A stretch of DNA of 64,000 bases from an uncultured Dokdonia sp. (GCF_937910895.1 NZ_CALEMI010000091.1:27545-91544), one strand, 5' to 3'. Positions 11,641 to 20,912 are shown, numbered from the stretch's first letter. Notes: generated from the letters alone by a model not told the origin. Numbers and translations: made by a program.

Positions 11641-12109
11641 TATCTTTTTCCCCTTTAAGCAATTCATTACTAGCATCTATAATCTCTTCCATAACTTCAA
11701 TCTTTAAATCGTTAATAGAAGAGAGGTAATCAAGTTGTTTTTTAACAAATCGAATAGTAAATAAGATTAAAATTGAAGTTCCAGAAACATATATCCAAGT
11801 CATTGGATTATCCAAAACTATGTTACTATTAATTACGAAATAAAACTGAAGTACATAACAAAAAATTGGAACAAACAACGATACAACATAAGGTCTCAAG
11901 TACAAACCTGTCATTATTAAAATGGGGGAAATTGTTTGAGTTAGTGACCATATAAAATTAGCTTGATTAGACCAGCCGTGTAAGTTATCTAAAGTTATAT
12001 TGAAATAATCATAAATCTTGTCAAGGTATAATATTAACCCTGACAAGATTATTAAAGATGTGGCAAATATTTTAGCCACCTTGTTGCCCTTGATTTCCTG
12101 GTCTGACAT
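11624..12109 (-). CDS. Hypothetical membrane protein with about four TM helices
   Basis: This 161-residue protein has hydrophobic stretches near residues 13-30, 52-75, 76-98 and 104-122, and a charged helical tail (about 125-161) facing the cytoplasm. There is no recognised family. It overlaps the small lipoprotein gene upstream by 38 bases and the coiled-coil gene downstream, so the three are probably coupled. The layout recalls compact phage or conjugative-element envelope cassettes, but no specific function can be given. Confidence 0.55.
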   Translation of the reverse strand: MSDQEIKGNKVAKIFATSLIILSGLILYLDKIYDYFNITLDNLHGWSNQANFIWSLTQTISPILIMTGLYLRPYVVSLFVPIFCYVLQFYFVINSNIVLDNPMTWIYVSGTSILILFTIRFVKKQLDYLSSINDLKIEVMEEIIDASNELLKGEKDNGERD

Positions 12110-12224
12110 TTTCAGTTTTATCTACTAATTGAATTTCAGTTTCCTCAGAAATTCTCTCTGGAGGAGTACAGCTTGCTACCAATCCGATAATAGCGAATAG
12201 CGTGATAATTACATTTTTTTTCAT
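12072..12224 (-). CDS. Small lipoprotein (50 residues)
   Basis: Read from the ATG at 12224, this short frame encodes MKKNVIITLF followed by a hydrophobic core and the lipobox LVASC (Cys19). The mature part has only about 32 residues and ends NQGQQGG before TAA at 12072. The complete lipoprotein signal in such a short frame makes it credible. It overlaps the start of the 161-residue membrane-protein gene by 38 bases in another frame. A short lipoprotein overlapping an inner-membrane gene is also how phage outer-membrane spanins are arranged. The partner here lacks the usual single-TM coiled-coil form, so that reading is weak. Confidence 0.65.
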   Translation of the reverse strand: MKKNVIITLFAIIGLVASCTPPERISEETEIQLVDKTENVRPGNQGQQGG

Positions 12225-12366
12225 CTTATTTAAGGTATTTAGATTAAACAGAAATAATTTAATCTTTTCCTTTATGATAAAATGAAACAGCCCTTTATAG
12301 TTATAAAATAATTATTAACGATAAGGGTTGCTAATATACTGTTAATGATTAAATTAAAACAATAAT

Positions 12367-12414
12367 AAAACCTCAATAATACTACGGTAAAAACGTAATA
12401 TTATTGAGGTTTTT
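12367..12414. terminator. Bidirectional terminator hairpin
   Basis: A 15-base inverted repeat (arms 12367-12381 and 12399-12414, core AACCTCAATAATA) is flanked by A and T runs on both sides. On the minus strand it follows the stop of the gene at 12507. Confidence 0.7.
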
Positions 12415-12506
12415 CGCTTTTAAGCTAATTTTAAATAGGAAATGTATTATTGTAAATAAGCTAAATACTACGTTTGTGTATGTGTTCAGCGTATGAAAAC
12501 CTTGAA

Positions 12507-12899
12507 TTAAGCTACTTTCCTTTGCTTGCTATCGGGAATTAATTTATAGCATACATACAATACAGTAACGATCACTGTAGGGGCTACCCAATAAAAATTT
12601 CGATCAATCCATTCTTCTTTAAGTTCTATCTCTACAAGCCTTTTTAATCGTGGGTTTCTTTCAGCTTTGATACGTCTAAAGATAGGGGGATAAAGAGCTA
12701 CTTTATCTTGATTGTTCTTGTTGCTATTCAAAGCAAGTGACATACTAAGCTGACTCCATTCTAGGTTTTCTACTTTATCCAATAAAAGGTCTTGTTTAGC
12801 TTCTATACGTTTCTGTGCAATAAATGTTGCTTTAGAATTAGTAAGTTCATTAAAAGTGTTTCCAACAACACTACCTATAGAAGCTGTAAGTAAATCCAT
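12507..12899 (-). CDS. C-terminal part of a disrupted zinc-finger/membrane protein
   Basis: The 130-residue open frame (MDLLTASIGSVVG...) has a helical, basic middle and one TM helix near residues 103-120 (FYWVAPTVIVTVLYVCY), followed by a basic tail. It is in frame with an upstream segment that would add an N-terminal zinc finger, but a TAA at 13044-13046 separates them (see 12900-13064). Either this ATG is used and a shorter protein is made, or the gene is dead. No function recognised. Confidence 0.5.
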   Translation of the reverse strand: MDLLTASIGSVVGNTFNELTNSKATFIAQKRIEAKQDLLLDKVENLEWSQLSMSLALNSNKNNQDKVALYPPIFRRIKAERNPRLKRLVEIELKEEWIDRNFYWVAPTVIVTVLYVCYKLIPDSKQRKVA

Positions 12900-13064
12900 A
12901 TTGTTTATGGATTTTTTTGAAGGCTCTTGCTTTATGAGTTCACTTAACTTGCCTTTATTGTGACGTACCCTACAGGCTTTTGTTCTACATTTAGCAGAGC
13001 AATATATTTGCCTTTTGTTCTTTTGGTCAAAGATTTTTGAGCATTATTTACAGTTTAATTCCAT
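12900..13064 (-). pseudogene. Upstream zinc-finger segment cut off by an in-frame TAA
   Basis: From an ATG at 13064 the frame reads MELNCK, then TAA (13044-13046), then CSKIFDQKNKRQIYCSAKCR and on in frame into the 12507-12899 gene. The pattern C-x2-C ... Y-C-S-x2-C-R is a small zinc finger common in Flavobacteriia. The stop replaces one of the two residues between the first cysteine pair, so a single nonsense change seems to have inactivated the full-length form. Confidence 0.6.
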
Positions 13065-13300
13065 ATATTTGATTCCCTTTTAATTTAATTTCTCCCTAGA
13101 AATTAGATCCCAATTTCTCTCAAACAACGTTACACGTGTAACGTTGTTTGTTTTAAAAATCGTAACTCTATAGTAGTTATTATAAAGTCAAATAATGCTT
13201 CGCTATGTTACAAAGGATTACTTAGCATTTATTCAAATAATAAGAAACACTATTGTCTTAATAATAGAAATTTTCAATGAACTGTTTTATTTCAATATCT

Positions 13301-14620
13301 AAGTAAGTAGAAAAAACTTCCAATAAAATTTCCATTTTAAGTATTCTAATAGGTAACTGCATTGGTTAAAAGGATAGTTGATAACAAAACCTCTATGTGT
13401 ATAATTTTCTAAGCAAGTGGCAAAAACTTCTAAGCCTATTTCTTTAGGAAAACAGGATATAACTCTGAAAGAGTGTAACGGTTATACTTTTTCATACAGT
13501 AGTATCAATAAAAACATGATCCCTCTGTAATTTCCTAAGAAAGTAGCAAGAACTTCCAAAGCCTGTTTCTCTACGAAAACAGGGTGTATCTCTCAAAGAG
13601 CGCAACGTTTATACTTTTTTAAACGGTATTATCAAGAAAAACACGCTCCCACTGCAATTTCCTAAGAAAGTAGCAAAAACTTCCAAGCCTATTTCTCTAG
13701 GGAAACAGGGTATACCTCTTAAAAAGTGTAGCGTTGATACCTTTTCAAACAGTAGTATCAATAAAAACCCTCTCCCACTGTAATTTCCTAAGAAAGCAGC
13801 AAAAATTTCCAAAGCCTATTTCTCTAGGAAAACAGGGTGTACCTCTTAAAAAGTGTAGCGTTAATACCTTTTCAAACAGTATCATCAATAAAAACACGTT
13901 CCCACTGCAATTTCCTATGAAAGTAGCAAAAATTTCCAAAGTCTATTTCTCTAGGAAAATAGGCTATACCTCTTAAAGAATGTAACGTTTATTCTTTTTC
14001 AAACAGTAATATCAAGAAAAACACACTCCCACTTCAATTTCCTATGAAAGTAGCAAAAACTTCCAAGCCTATTTCTCTAGGAAAACAGGGTATACCCCTT
14101 AAAGAGTGTAACGTTTATTCTTTTTCAAATAGTAATATCTATAAAAACACGCTCCCTCTGGAATTTCCTATGAAAGTAGCAAAAACTTCCAAAGCCTATT
14201 TCTCTAGGAAAACAGGGTGTACCTCTTAAAGAGCGCAACGTTTATATTTTTTCAAACAGTAATATCAAGAAAAACACGCTTCCTCTGGAATTTTCTAAGA
14301 AAGTAGCAAAAACTTCCAAAAGCAAATTTCTTAAGGATTCTCTAAGAAAATCTATACTCAATAGAGAAGATGTTTTTGTTGAAACATAATTTTCAATAAA
14401 AATACGCTCCTTCTGGAATCTCCTAAGAAAGTAGCAAAAATTTCCAAGAGCAGGTTTCTTAAGGATACCCTAAAGAACCTTTAAGAAAACCTGTGTTCAA
14501 TAGAGAAGATGTTTTGTTGAAACACAATTTTCAATTAAAAGTGCGTTCTCGTTGGAATTTCCTAAGAAAGTAGCAAAAATTTCCATAGCCTATTTCTTTA
14601 AAAATAAGGTGTGATTACAA
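13301..14620. repeat. Tandem array of about eleven 126-base repeats
   Basis: A unit of 126-127 bases beginning AAGAAAGTAGCAAAAACTTC recurs at 13411, 13537, 13664, 13790, 13917, 14044, 14170, 14297, 14425 and 14564, with a decayed copy near 13301. Units diverge mildly inside and strongly at both ends. Each contains a small CTCTTAAAGAG hairpin and a CCTATTTCTCTAGG element. The spacing varies between 126, 127, 128 and 139, so no reading frame is kept. The short open frames seen on both strands here are artefacts of repetition. The array lies inside the mobile element, upstream of its regulators and recombinase. Function is unknown; replication iterons, a partition site or structured RNAs are possibilities. 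Confidence 0.9.
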
Positions 14621-14852
14621 CACTTTATTGGAGTTTGGTACTTCTCTAATTTTTCAATTCATTTTTAATCAATGATTTAGGTATTCAGAAAACACCGATT
14701 TTGTCACTTTACCAAAGTCGCGCCAAGGATTTCCCACTTCTTTATTCAAACTTTGTTATCAATTATGAACAAAGAAGGTTAGAAAGTGCATCCTTTTTTA
14801 AAGAAACTAAAAAAATGTGCTAATCATAAACTGTTAAAAAAGAAAATGAAAA

Positions 14853-15320
14853 ATGAAGAAAAAGAAAAAACAAATGCTATACATTTTTGATCGCCAAAAA
14901 TTAAAGCAAGCTGTAAAACAGAAAAATAAAAATCATCCTGATTTTGATAACAGAATAAGAAAAGGAAAACTTTTAACCCTATGTACTCTTTTTGAGAACT
15001 ATCAAAACTTACTAAATGAAAAAACTACTGGGCATACTTATGAGTACCCTTATTTTTGTAATGACATTTCCAAAATCGACATTGGTTCAGATACTATGCC
15101 AATGCTTTATGTTCATGCTCGTAAAATAGCTCAAGAGACAGGACAAGATGTAAAAACTATTAAAAATCATATTCGTCAACTTAGACATAAATCCAATAAT
15201 TTGATAACTATCGTTGATTATCGCACAGGATCTAGTTTTGGAGTAAAGATTCCATATCACTATTTCATGAAGGTCTTAGTATTAAAACGGGATAGGTACT
15301 TTCCATTGGATTACCAATAA
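14853..15320 (+). CDS. Putative helix-turn-helix protein of the mobile element
   Basis: This 155-residue protein is basic at the N-terminus (MKKKKKQ; the second ATG at 14874 is an alternative start). A predicted helix-turn-helix lies at about residues 90-113 (ARKIAQETGQDVKTIKNHIRQL), followed by a beta-hairpin-like wing (NNLITIVDYRTGSSFGVKI). This suggests DNA binding. It directly follows the 126-base repeat array, so it may bind that array, but nothing in the sequence proves this. No family name assigned. Confidence 0.6.
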   Translation: MKKKKKQMLYIFDRQKLKQAVKQKNKNHPDFDNRIRKGKLLTLCTLFENYQNLLNEKTTGHTYEYPYFCNDISKIDIGSDTMPMLYVHARKIAQETGQDVKTIKNHIRQLRHKSNNLITIVDYRTGSSFGVKIPYHYFMKVLVLKRDRYFPLDYQ

Positions 15321-15386
15321 ATTACTTAAATGTAATTTATTTTAATTATATTCGTATCTGAATAATTAGTATGACTTTATTTTAGA

Positions 15387-15932
15387 ATGATAGACAAGAC
15401 ATCTTTATCCTTAGATCAGATTATCAAAGTATGTTTGCAAAAACGCTTTAAAACGCTTGATTTACCATTTGTCACGAATAGACAACTTCATCATTGGAAA
15501 GCTACAAGGCTTTTAAATGAAGAGCGCGAATTAGCATCTAGTGGAAAAAAGAATGAATTTGACTTCTTTGATGTGGTATGGATTCGTTGTATTGTCCTAA
15601 TGCGATCTTTTGGTGTTGATAATTTGCTTATCGCTAAAGTGAATAGTGATATGTCAAATAAAGATCAAGACAGTAAGACAGTATCACTATCCATATTTCA
15701 AAAACAGATAGCTGAGACATTGTTTGATAAACAAAACTGTTTTCTTATTGTTTCAGAACAAGGAGATGGAAGGCTTGTTTCTAAAAATGAGTATGCAAAT
15801 ATGATTAAGGATTCTATAGCGAGACATCATTTAAGTATAACCTTAAATATTCTAATTAAAGAAATGCTTTCGCTTTTAGATTTTGATAGTGATATTCAAA
15901 AGATCATAAAATATTATTTAGATACGGAATAG
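15387..15932 (+). CDS. MerR-like DNA-binding protein
   Basis: This is a 181-residue protein. Residues about 28-62 (FVTNRQLHHWKATRLLN... FDFFDVVWIRCIVLMRSFGV) match the MerR-type pattern: a helix-turn-helix containing R-Q-[LI]-x-x-W-x-x-x-x-L-L, followed by the wing and helix that normally contact DNA. The C-terminal half is helical and of unknown function, without the cysteines of metal-sensing MerR proteins. Such proteins are common next to serine recombinases in flavobacterial elements, where they may act as excision or regulatory factors. Confidence 0.65.
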   Translation: MIDKTSLSLDQIIKVCLQKRFKTLDLPFVTNRQLHHWKATRLLNEERELASSGKKNEFDFFDVVWIRCIVLMRSFGVDNLLIAKVNSDMSNKDQDSKTVSLSIFQKQIAETLFDKQNCFLIVSEQGDGRLVSKNEYANMIKDSIARHHLSITLNILIKEMLSLLDFDSDIQKIIKYYLDTE

Positions 15933-16024
15933 AAGTAATGTAGGAAAGGATAAAAACTTTCACTGCAAGTATGGACGGAAGAACAGGTTTAAAATCATGT
16001 TCCTTCAATTTATCTTCTTATTCT

Positions 16025-16189
16025 ATGCCTACAGAAAATGCAAATACAGAGGTTTCAAAAGCCCTTAGTATTGAAGAATTACGAAAATTCGATGGCTTCG
16101 ATGATATTACAGACGAACAAGCCTTGGAGATTATAGAGACGTTAAAGCAATTAGCTTTAGTAATTATTAAAACATTCAAAAAGCAGTAA
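16025..16189 (+). CDS. Small acidic helical protein beside the recombinase
   Basis: I chose the ATG at 16025 (54 residues, MPTENANTEV...); the frame is open back to 15971. The core, LRKFDGFDDITDEQALEIIETL, followed by a hydrophobic helix, matches small proteins I know only as companions of Bacteroidota serine recombinases. Function is unknown. It lies 155 bases upstream of the recombinase gene. Confidence 0.55.
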   Translation: MPTENANTEVSKALSIEELRKFDGFDDITDEQALEIIETLKQLALVIIKTFKKQ

Positions 16190-16344
16190 GTAGCTGTAGC
16201 TAGATCACTTTTGTTTGTATCATATCACATAGAAATAAAAGTGATCTTTAAAAGTAAGCACAGAAACAAAGCGATAGAATGGACTATATAAAGCCTAGAG
16301 CAGATTAGTTGTTGTGTTAGTTACATAGAGAAAAATAGCATTTT

Positions 16345-18063
16345 ATGAAAAAGAATGAGTTCACAGCTTTTGCAAAGTATGCAAAGTCCTCAAAAACCAA
16401 GCAAATTAATATGCAAGGCAAAGCTGTCATATATACACGTGTATCTACTAAAGAACAGGCTGAGAATAATGCTTCCTTAGAAACTCAAATGAAGTATTGT
16501 GAAGTTTATGCGAAAAATAAGGGAATTGAAGTTATGGAATACTTTGGAGGAACTTATGAATCTGCAAAATCAGATGAGCGTAAACACTTCCAAAAGATGC
16601 TTACTTACGTTAAAAGACATAAAAAGGATATTAGTTACATCATTGTGTATTCTTACGATCGATTTTCACGAACAGGAGCAAGTGGCGATTATATAAGCAA
16701 ACAGCTAATGAAAGAGGGTATAGTTGTGCTATCTGTAACACAAGATGTAGATGCAACAACCGCATCTGGATCATTTCAACAGAGCCTTTATTATATGTTC
16801 TCACAGTTTGACAATGAACTTAGACGTGATAAGTCAGTTTCAGGAATGCAAGAGAAACTTCGTAAAGGCTATTGGATAGGCTCTATTCCCTTTGGATATA
16901 CAAATCTAAATCCAGGCAAAGGAAAAGAACAGAATATCGTTATAAACGATCAAGGGAAGCTATTGCGATATGCTTTTAAGTGGAGGGCTAGTGAAAATTT
17001 AAGCTATAGAGAGATTGCAGAAAGACTTGAAAGAAAAGGGTTAACTATTAAATACAAGAAGCTAAGTGATTACTTTAGAAATCCTTTCTATTGTGGTTTA
17101 ATAGTAAGCGCACATATTCCTAATGAAGTTGTACAAGGCAAGCACGAAGCGCTTGTCTCAAAAGAGTTATTTTTAAAAATAAATGATTCTTTGAGAAACA
17201 AGGATAAAAGCCAATCGTATAATAAGGATGAGGAAAATTTACCTTTAAAACAATTTATTAAAGCAAGTTCTTGTGGAGGGTATTACACAGGGTATCTCGT
17301 AAAACGAAAAGGATTGTATTATTACAAGAATAATCGAAGTGGGAGTAAAGAGAATAGAAGTGCAAAAGTAATGCACTTGAAATTTGAAGAGATACTAAAG
17401 CAATATCAATTGAGCGATCAAAAGTATATAGCCCCATTAAAAGAGGTAATGAAGTACACCTTCTTAGAACACCATAAAGAGCAGTTACAAGAATCAAAAG
17501 CGATAGAAAAGCAAGTAAGAGACTTAGATAATAGAATAGAACTATTAGAAGAGCGGTTTGTTTACAATGAAATATCAAGAGAGCAGTATTTGAAGTTTAA
17601 AGTAAAATCTGAAAAGGAGCGAATTAAAAAGCAAGAATATTTACAAGCAAACAGCTTAGATGTATCGAACCTTGAAAAAGCAGTAGATTATGCAGTAGAT
17701 TATTCCTCGCAACTAGCGGTATTATGGAGTTCAGGAGATTTGGAAACAAAAAAGAGAGTTCAAAATATGGTGTTTCCAGACGGAATCCTATTTGATCACA
17801 AAAATGACCGTTATCGAACCATTAGAGTAAATTCTATTTTTGGCGCAATCCCAACAATAATGGGGAATATGGGAGGAAATAAAAACGGGACACCATCAAA
17901 AAATATGAAGGTGTCCCGTTTAGTACTCGAGACGGGACTTGAACCCGTACGTCCTAATGGACATTGGATTTTAAGTCCAACGTGTCTACCAATTCCACCA
18001 CTCGAGCAGCTGTCTTGCGGAAGCAAAACATTGGTATATTTTAATTCAGTATATCAAATTTAG
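16345..18063 (+). CDS. Large serine recombinase (site-specific integrase)
   Basis: The enzyme catalyses integration and excision through a phosphoserine link. Residues about 27-170 are the resolvase domain: AVIYTRVSTKEQ contains the catalytic Ser, and YIIVYSYDRFSRTG is the conserved active-site arginine region. A recombinase domain (about 180-290) and a coiled coil (about 385-440) follow. The zinc-ribbon region (about 310-345) keeps only SSCGGYYTGY. The second cysteine pair, usually CxxxGC, reads as NNRSGS, so zinc binding is doubtful. The last 60 or so codons run through the tRNA-Leu terminator and antisense to the whole tRNA-Leu gene (LETGLEPVRPNGH is a typical antisense-tRNA translation). 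This means the element abuts, and probably used, the tRNA as its attachment site. Confidence 0.9.
   Translation: MKKNEFTAFAKYAKSSKTKQINMQGKAVIYTRVSTKEQAENNASLETQMKYCEVYAKNKGIEVMEYFGGTYESAKSDERKHFQKMLTYVKRHKKDISYIIVYSYDRFSRTGASGDYISKQLMKEGIVVLSVTQDVDATTASGSFQQSLYYMFSQFDNELRRDKSVSGMQEKLRKGYWIGSIPFGYTNLNPGKGKEQNIVINDQGKLLRYAFKWRASENLSYREIAERLERKGLTIKYKKLSDYFRNPFYCGLIVSAHIPNEVVQGKHEALVSKELFLKINDSLRNKDKSQSYNKDEENLPLKQFIKASSCGGYYTGYLVKRKGLYYYKNNRSGSKENRSAKVMHLKFEEILKQYQLSDQKYIAPLKEVMKYTFLEHHKEQLQESKAIEKQVRDLDNRIELLEERFVYNEISREQYLKFKVKSEKERIKKQEYLQANSLDVSNLEKAVDYAVDYSSQLAVLWSSGDLETKKRVQNMVFPDGILFDHKNDRYRTIRVNSIFGAIPTIMGNMGGNKNGTPSKNMKVSRLVLETGLEPVRPNGHWILSPTCLPIPPLEQLSCGSKTLVYFNSVYQI
17883..17921 (-). 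terminator. Terminator of the tRNA-Gly/tRNA-Leu transcript
   Basis: A 12-bp perfect stem (AAACGGGACACC / GGTGTCCCGTTT) with a 15-base loop is followed on the minus strand by TTATTT. It begins 2 bases after the tRNA-Leu 3' end and lies inside the recombinase reading frame. Confidence 0.8.
17924..18007 (-). tRNA. tRNA-Leu(UAA)
   Basis: The minus strand folds as a class II tRNA. The acceptor arm is GCTCGAG / CTCGAGT (the first pair would be G-U), and the anticodon loop CTTAAAA has anticodon TAA. There is a long variable arm (TGTCC-ATTA-GGACG) and a T-arm ACGGG-TTCAAGT-CCCGT. CCA is not encoded. The whole gene lies antisense within the 3' end of the serine recombinase frame. The G-U pair at the acceptor end might reflect replacement of the tRNA 3' end on integration. 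Confidence 0.93.
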
Positions 18064-18066
18064 TAG

Positions 18067-18138
18067 AGCGAAAGACGGGATTTGAACCCGCGACCCCCAC
18101 CTTGGCAAGGTGATGCTCTACCCCTGAGCTACTTTCGC
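18067..18138 (-). tRNA. tRNA-Gly(GCC)
   Basis: A standard 72-base cloverleaf: acceptor GCGAAAG / CTTTCGC, anticodon loop TTGCCAA (anticodon GCC), and T-arm GCGGG-TTCAAAT-CCCGT. CCA is not encoded. It is 59 bases upstream of tRNA-Leu on the same strand and shares its promoter and terminator. Confidence 0.95.
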
Positions 18139-18182
18139 ATGATGTGTTCTTTTATGAACGTTACTGCTTCAAACAGCGGATG

Positions 18183-18211
18183 CAAATTTACAGCTTTTCT
18201 ACATTTAGCAA
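18183..18211 (-). promoter_or_regulatory. Promoter of the tRNA-Gly/tRNA-Leu operon
   Basis: On the minus strand TTG (18211-18209), 18 bases, then TAAATTTG (18190-18183) is an exact match to the Bacteroidota promoter. It lies about 45 bases upstream of tRNA-Gly. Confidence 0.75.
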
Positions 18212-18287
18212 AACCTTTTTCAAAAAAATATGCGACTTAATGTGCATTATCTTAAAAATAAATAGCAAAAATTTGTTTTTCAGTGGA

Positions 18288-20912
18288 TTACGAAGTCTTA
18301 CTTTCTTTCTTTTTTACAATCATCCGCTTGATTTCGTTTAGCTTCATAAGTGCCTCTACAGGGGTAAGTGTATCAATATCTGTGTGTAAGATTTCTTCTT
18401 TGATCTGTTCCAGCAAAGGATCATCTAGATTAAAAAAACTCAATTGCATCTCATCTTCTGTAGTTGCCTTTAATTTTCCTGTAAGTTCTTCGCTTCCGTG
18501 AGATTTTTCTAGCTTTTCCATCATCTTGGTTGCCCTTCTGACTACTTGCTGCGGCATTCCTGCCATTTTTGCTACGTGAATCCCAAAACTATGCGCACTT
18601 CCACCAGGAACTAGCTTGCGTAAAAAAAGTACATTATCTTTTAATTCTTTTACAGAAACATTATAATTCTTTATCCGCTCAAAAGTCTCACTCATTTCAT
18701 TGAGTTCGTGATAATGCGTCGCAAACAAGGTTTTTGGACGTCCTGGATGCTCGTGTAAATATTCACTGATCGCCCACGCAATAGAAATTCCATCATACGT
18801 ACTCGTACCACGTCCTATCTCATCCAGCAATACCAGACTACGATCGGAGATATTATTCAAAATACTCGCTGTCTCATTCATCTCCACCATAAAAGTACTC
18901 TCCCCCATAGAGATATTATCACTTGCGCCGACACGGGTAAAGATTTTATCCACCATTCCAATATGCGCCTCGGCAGCAGGAACAAAACTTCCCATTTGTG
19001 CTAACAGTACAATAAGCGCTGTTTGTCTTAAAATTGCACTCTTACCTGACATATTAGGCCCCGTAATCATAATCATTTGCTGAGCCTCTCTATCCAGATA
19101 GACATCATTAGCAATATAGCTTTCTCCGAGTGGTAACTGCTTTTCAATCACAGGGTGACGTCCTTCTTTTATAGAAAGCGCTTGTGAGTCATCTACCACA
19201 GGACGTACATAGTGATTATCCTTTGCCAATTGCGCAAAAGAGCATAAGACATCTAACTGTGCAACCAGATTTGCGTTATGCTGTACTTGAGGGATAAACT
19301 GCATCATCCATTGGACGAGTTCTGAAAATAGTTGTTGTTCTATCCCTAAAATACGTTCTTCAGCACCTAGTATTTTGGCTTCGTATTCTTTTAATTCTTC
19401 AGTAATGTAGCGCTCTGCATTCACTAATGTTTGCTTACGGATCCACTCCTCTGGCACTTTATCCTTATGCGTATTTCTCACTTCTATATAATATCCAAAA
19501 ACATTGTTAGATGCGATTTTAAGTGACGTAATCCCTGTACGCTTCGTCTCTCGTTCTACCATCTTATCTAGATAGTCTTTCCCTGAAAAAGAAATATCTC
19601 GTAAACCATCTAATTCTTCATGAAAACCTCTCGCAATAGCGCCTCCTTTTCCTATAGCTACAGGAGCTTCTTCGTTAAGGGTTTCTTTAATTTTAGAACG
19701 CAACAATTCACATTCATGAATTCCATCGCCTATAATTTTTAACGCTTCATTTGTTGCGTTAGAACTCAAACTTTTTATAGGCACCATCGCCTCTAGTGAG
19801 TTTTTAAGTTGAATGACTTCTCTGGGAGACACCTTCCCTGTCGCTACTTTACTAATGAGTCGCTCTACATCGCCTATATGTTTAATACACTGCCGTAGCT
19901 TTTCAAAAAGCACCTCTTCTTTTAATAAGTAAGACACCACTTCGTGACGCTGTTTTATTTTGTCTACATTTTTAAGAGGTAAGGCGAGCCATCGTTTTAA
20001 AAGTCGAGCTCCCATAGGAGAGGTAGTTTTATCAATCACGTCTATGAGGGTGATCGCTTTCGCGAAAGCGGAATGATACAACTCTAAATTACGAATCGTA
20101 AACCGATCCATCCACACGTACTCATCTTCAGCAATCCGATTGATACGCGTGATGTGCGCGAGTTTATGGTGCTGTGTTTCTCCTAAATAATGTAAAATAA
20201 CACCTGAAGCAATGATCCCTTCTTCTAAATGATCTACGCCAAAACCTTTAAGCGTATTGGTCTTAAAATGCTTATTCAGCGACTCAAATGCATAGTCGGT
20301 TTTAAACACCCAATCTTCCATAAAAAACGTATGAAAATCAGAACCGAATGCATTAGAAAAAGCAGTCTTTTGTTTTTTTGAAATTAAGAGTTCGCTTGGC
20401 GCGAAATTTTGTAAAAGCTTATCTATATAGGCTTCGTCTCCTTGTGCGGTAAGGTACTCTCCCGTCGAAACGTCCAAAAAGGAAACCCCTAACGTACGTT
20501 TTCCAATATGAACGGCACCCAAAAAATTATTACGCTTGGCTGAAAGCACTTCATCATTAAGTGCCACACCTGGTGTCACCAACTCAGTCACACCCCGTTT
20601 TACAATCGTTTTTGTCATTTTGGGATCTTCCAACTGATCACAAATTGCTACACGACATCCTGCTTTTACCAATTTAGGCAAATAGGTATTCAGCGAATGA
20701 TGAGGGAAGCCAGCTAATTCGGTTTTATCGCCTCCATTATTACGATGGGTCAAAGTAATATGCAAAATACCTGCTGCTTTTATGGCATCATCTCCAAAGG
20801 TTTCATAAAAATCTCCTACTCTAAAAAGCAATAACGCATCAGGATATTTGACCTTGATGGTATTGTATTGTTTCATTAAAGGAGTCACCTTTTTTGCTAT
20901 GCTTTTTGCCAT
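18288..20912 (-). CDS. mutS: DNA mismatch repair protein MutS
   Basis: MutS recognises mismatches and recruits MutL. The 874 residues match full-length MutS1. The mismatch-reading motif GDFYETFG (F35-x-E37) is near the N-terminus. The lever/clamp domains are in the middle. The C-terminal ATPase has Walker [14 protein letters not shown] (about 617) and Walker [15 protein letters not shown] (about 696), plus the [10 protein letters not shown] segment. The C-terminal helix-turn-helix tail is present. It stands alone, reading away from the tRNA operon, and carries the host palindrome at 20056-20069 within AFAKAIT. Confidence 0.98.
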   Translation of the reverse strand: MAKSIAKKVTPLMKQYNTIKVKYPDALLLFRVGDFYETFGDDAIKAAGILHITLTHRNNGGDKTELAGFPHHSLNTYLPKLVKAGCRVAICDQLEDPKMTKTIVKRGVTELVTPGVALNDEVLSAKRNNFLGAVHIGKRTLGVSFLDVSTGEYLTAQGDEAYIDKLLQNFAPSELLISKKQKTAFSNAFGSDFHTFFMEDWVFKTDYAFESLNKHFKTNTLKGFGVDHLEEGIIASGVILHYLGETQHHKLAHITRINRIAEDEYVWMDRFTIRNLELYHSAFAKAITLIDVIDKTTSPMGARLLKRWLALPLKNVDKIKQRHEVVSYLLKEEVLFEKLRQCIKHIGDVERLISKVATGKVSPREVIQLKNSLEAMVPIKSLSSNATNEALKIIGDGIHECELLRSKIKETLNEEAPVAIGKGGAIARGFHEELDGLRDISFSGKDYLDKMVERETKRTGITSLKIASNNVFGYYIEVRNTHKDKVPEEWIRKQTLVNAERYITEELKEYEAKILGAEERILGIEQQLFSELVQWMMQFIPQVQHNANLVAQLDVLCSFAQLAKDNHYVRPVVDDSQALSIKEGRHPVIEKQLPLGESYIANDVYLDREAQQMIMITGPNMSGKSAILRQTALIVLLAQMGSFVPAAEAHIGMVDKIFTRVGASDNISMGESTFMVEMNETASILNNISDRSLVLLDEIGRGTSTYDGISIAWAISEYLHEHPGRPKTLFATHYHELNEMSETFERIKNYNVSVKELKDNVLFLRKLVPGGSAHSFGIHVAKMAGMPQQVVRRATKMMEKLEKSHGSEELTGKLKATTEDEMQLSFFNLDDPLLEQIKEEILHTDIDTLTPVEALMKLNEIKRMIVKKKESKTS
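20056..20069. repeat. Host palindrome, exact copy in mutS
   Basis: The exact 14-mer encodes AFAKA on the minus strand. Confidence 0.9.

Noticed and set aside
11398..12224. Reading the small-lipoprotein trio as a phage spanin pair
   Set aside because: The overlapping partner has about four TM helices, not a single TM plus periplasmic coiled coil, and no endolysin or holin is nearby.
13609..14229. Several 60-80-codon open frames on both strands
   Set aside because: They fall inside the 126-base repeat array, recur in register with it, and break where units differ by one base. They are by-products of repetition.
10432..17930. Attempt to find the left attachment site of the element as a repeat of the tRNA-Leu 3' end
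   Set aside because: No second copy of the ACTCGAGACGGGACTT-type sequence was seen in the window, so the left boundary is left undefined.
17811..18026. 71-codon minus-strand frame across the tRNA-Leu gene
   Set aside because: It reads through the tRNA and its terminator in sense. No start context or family similarity is seen.
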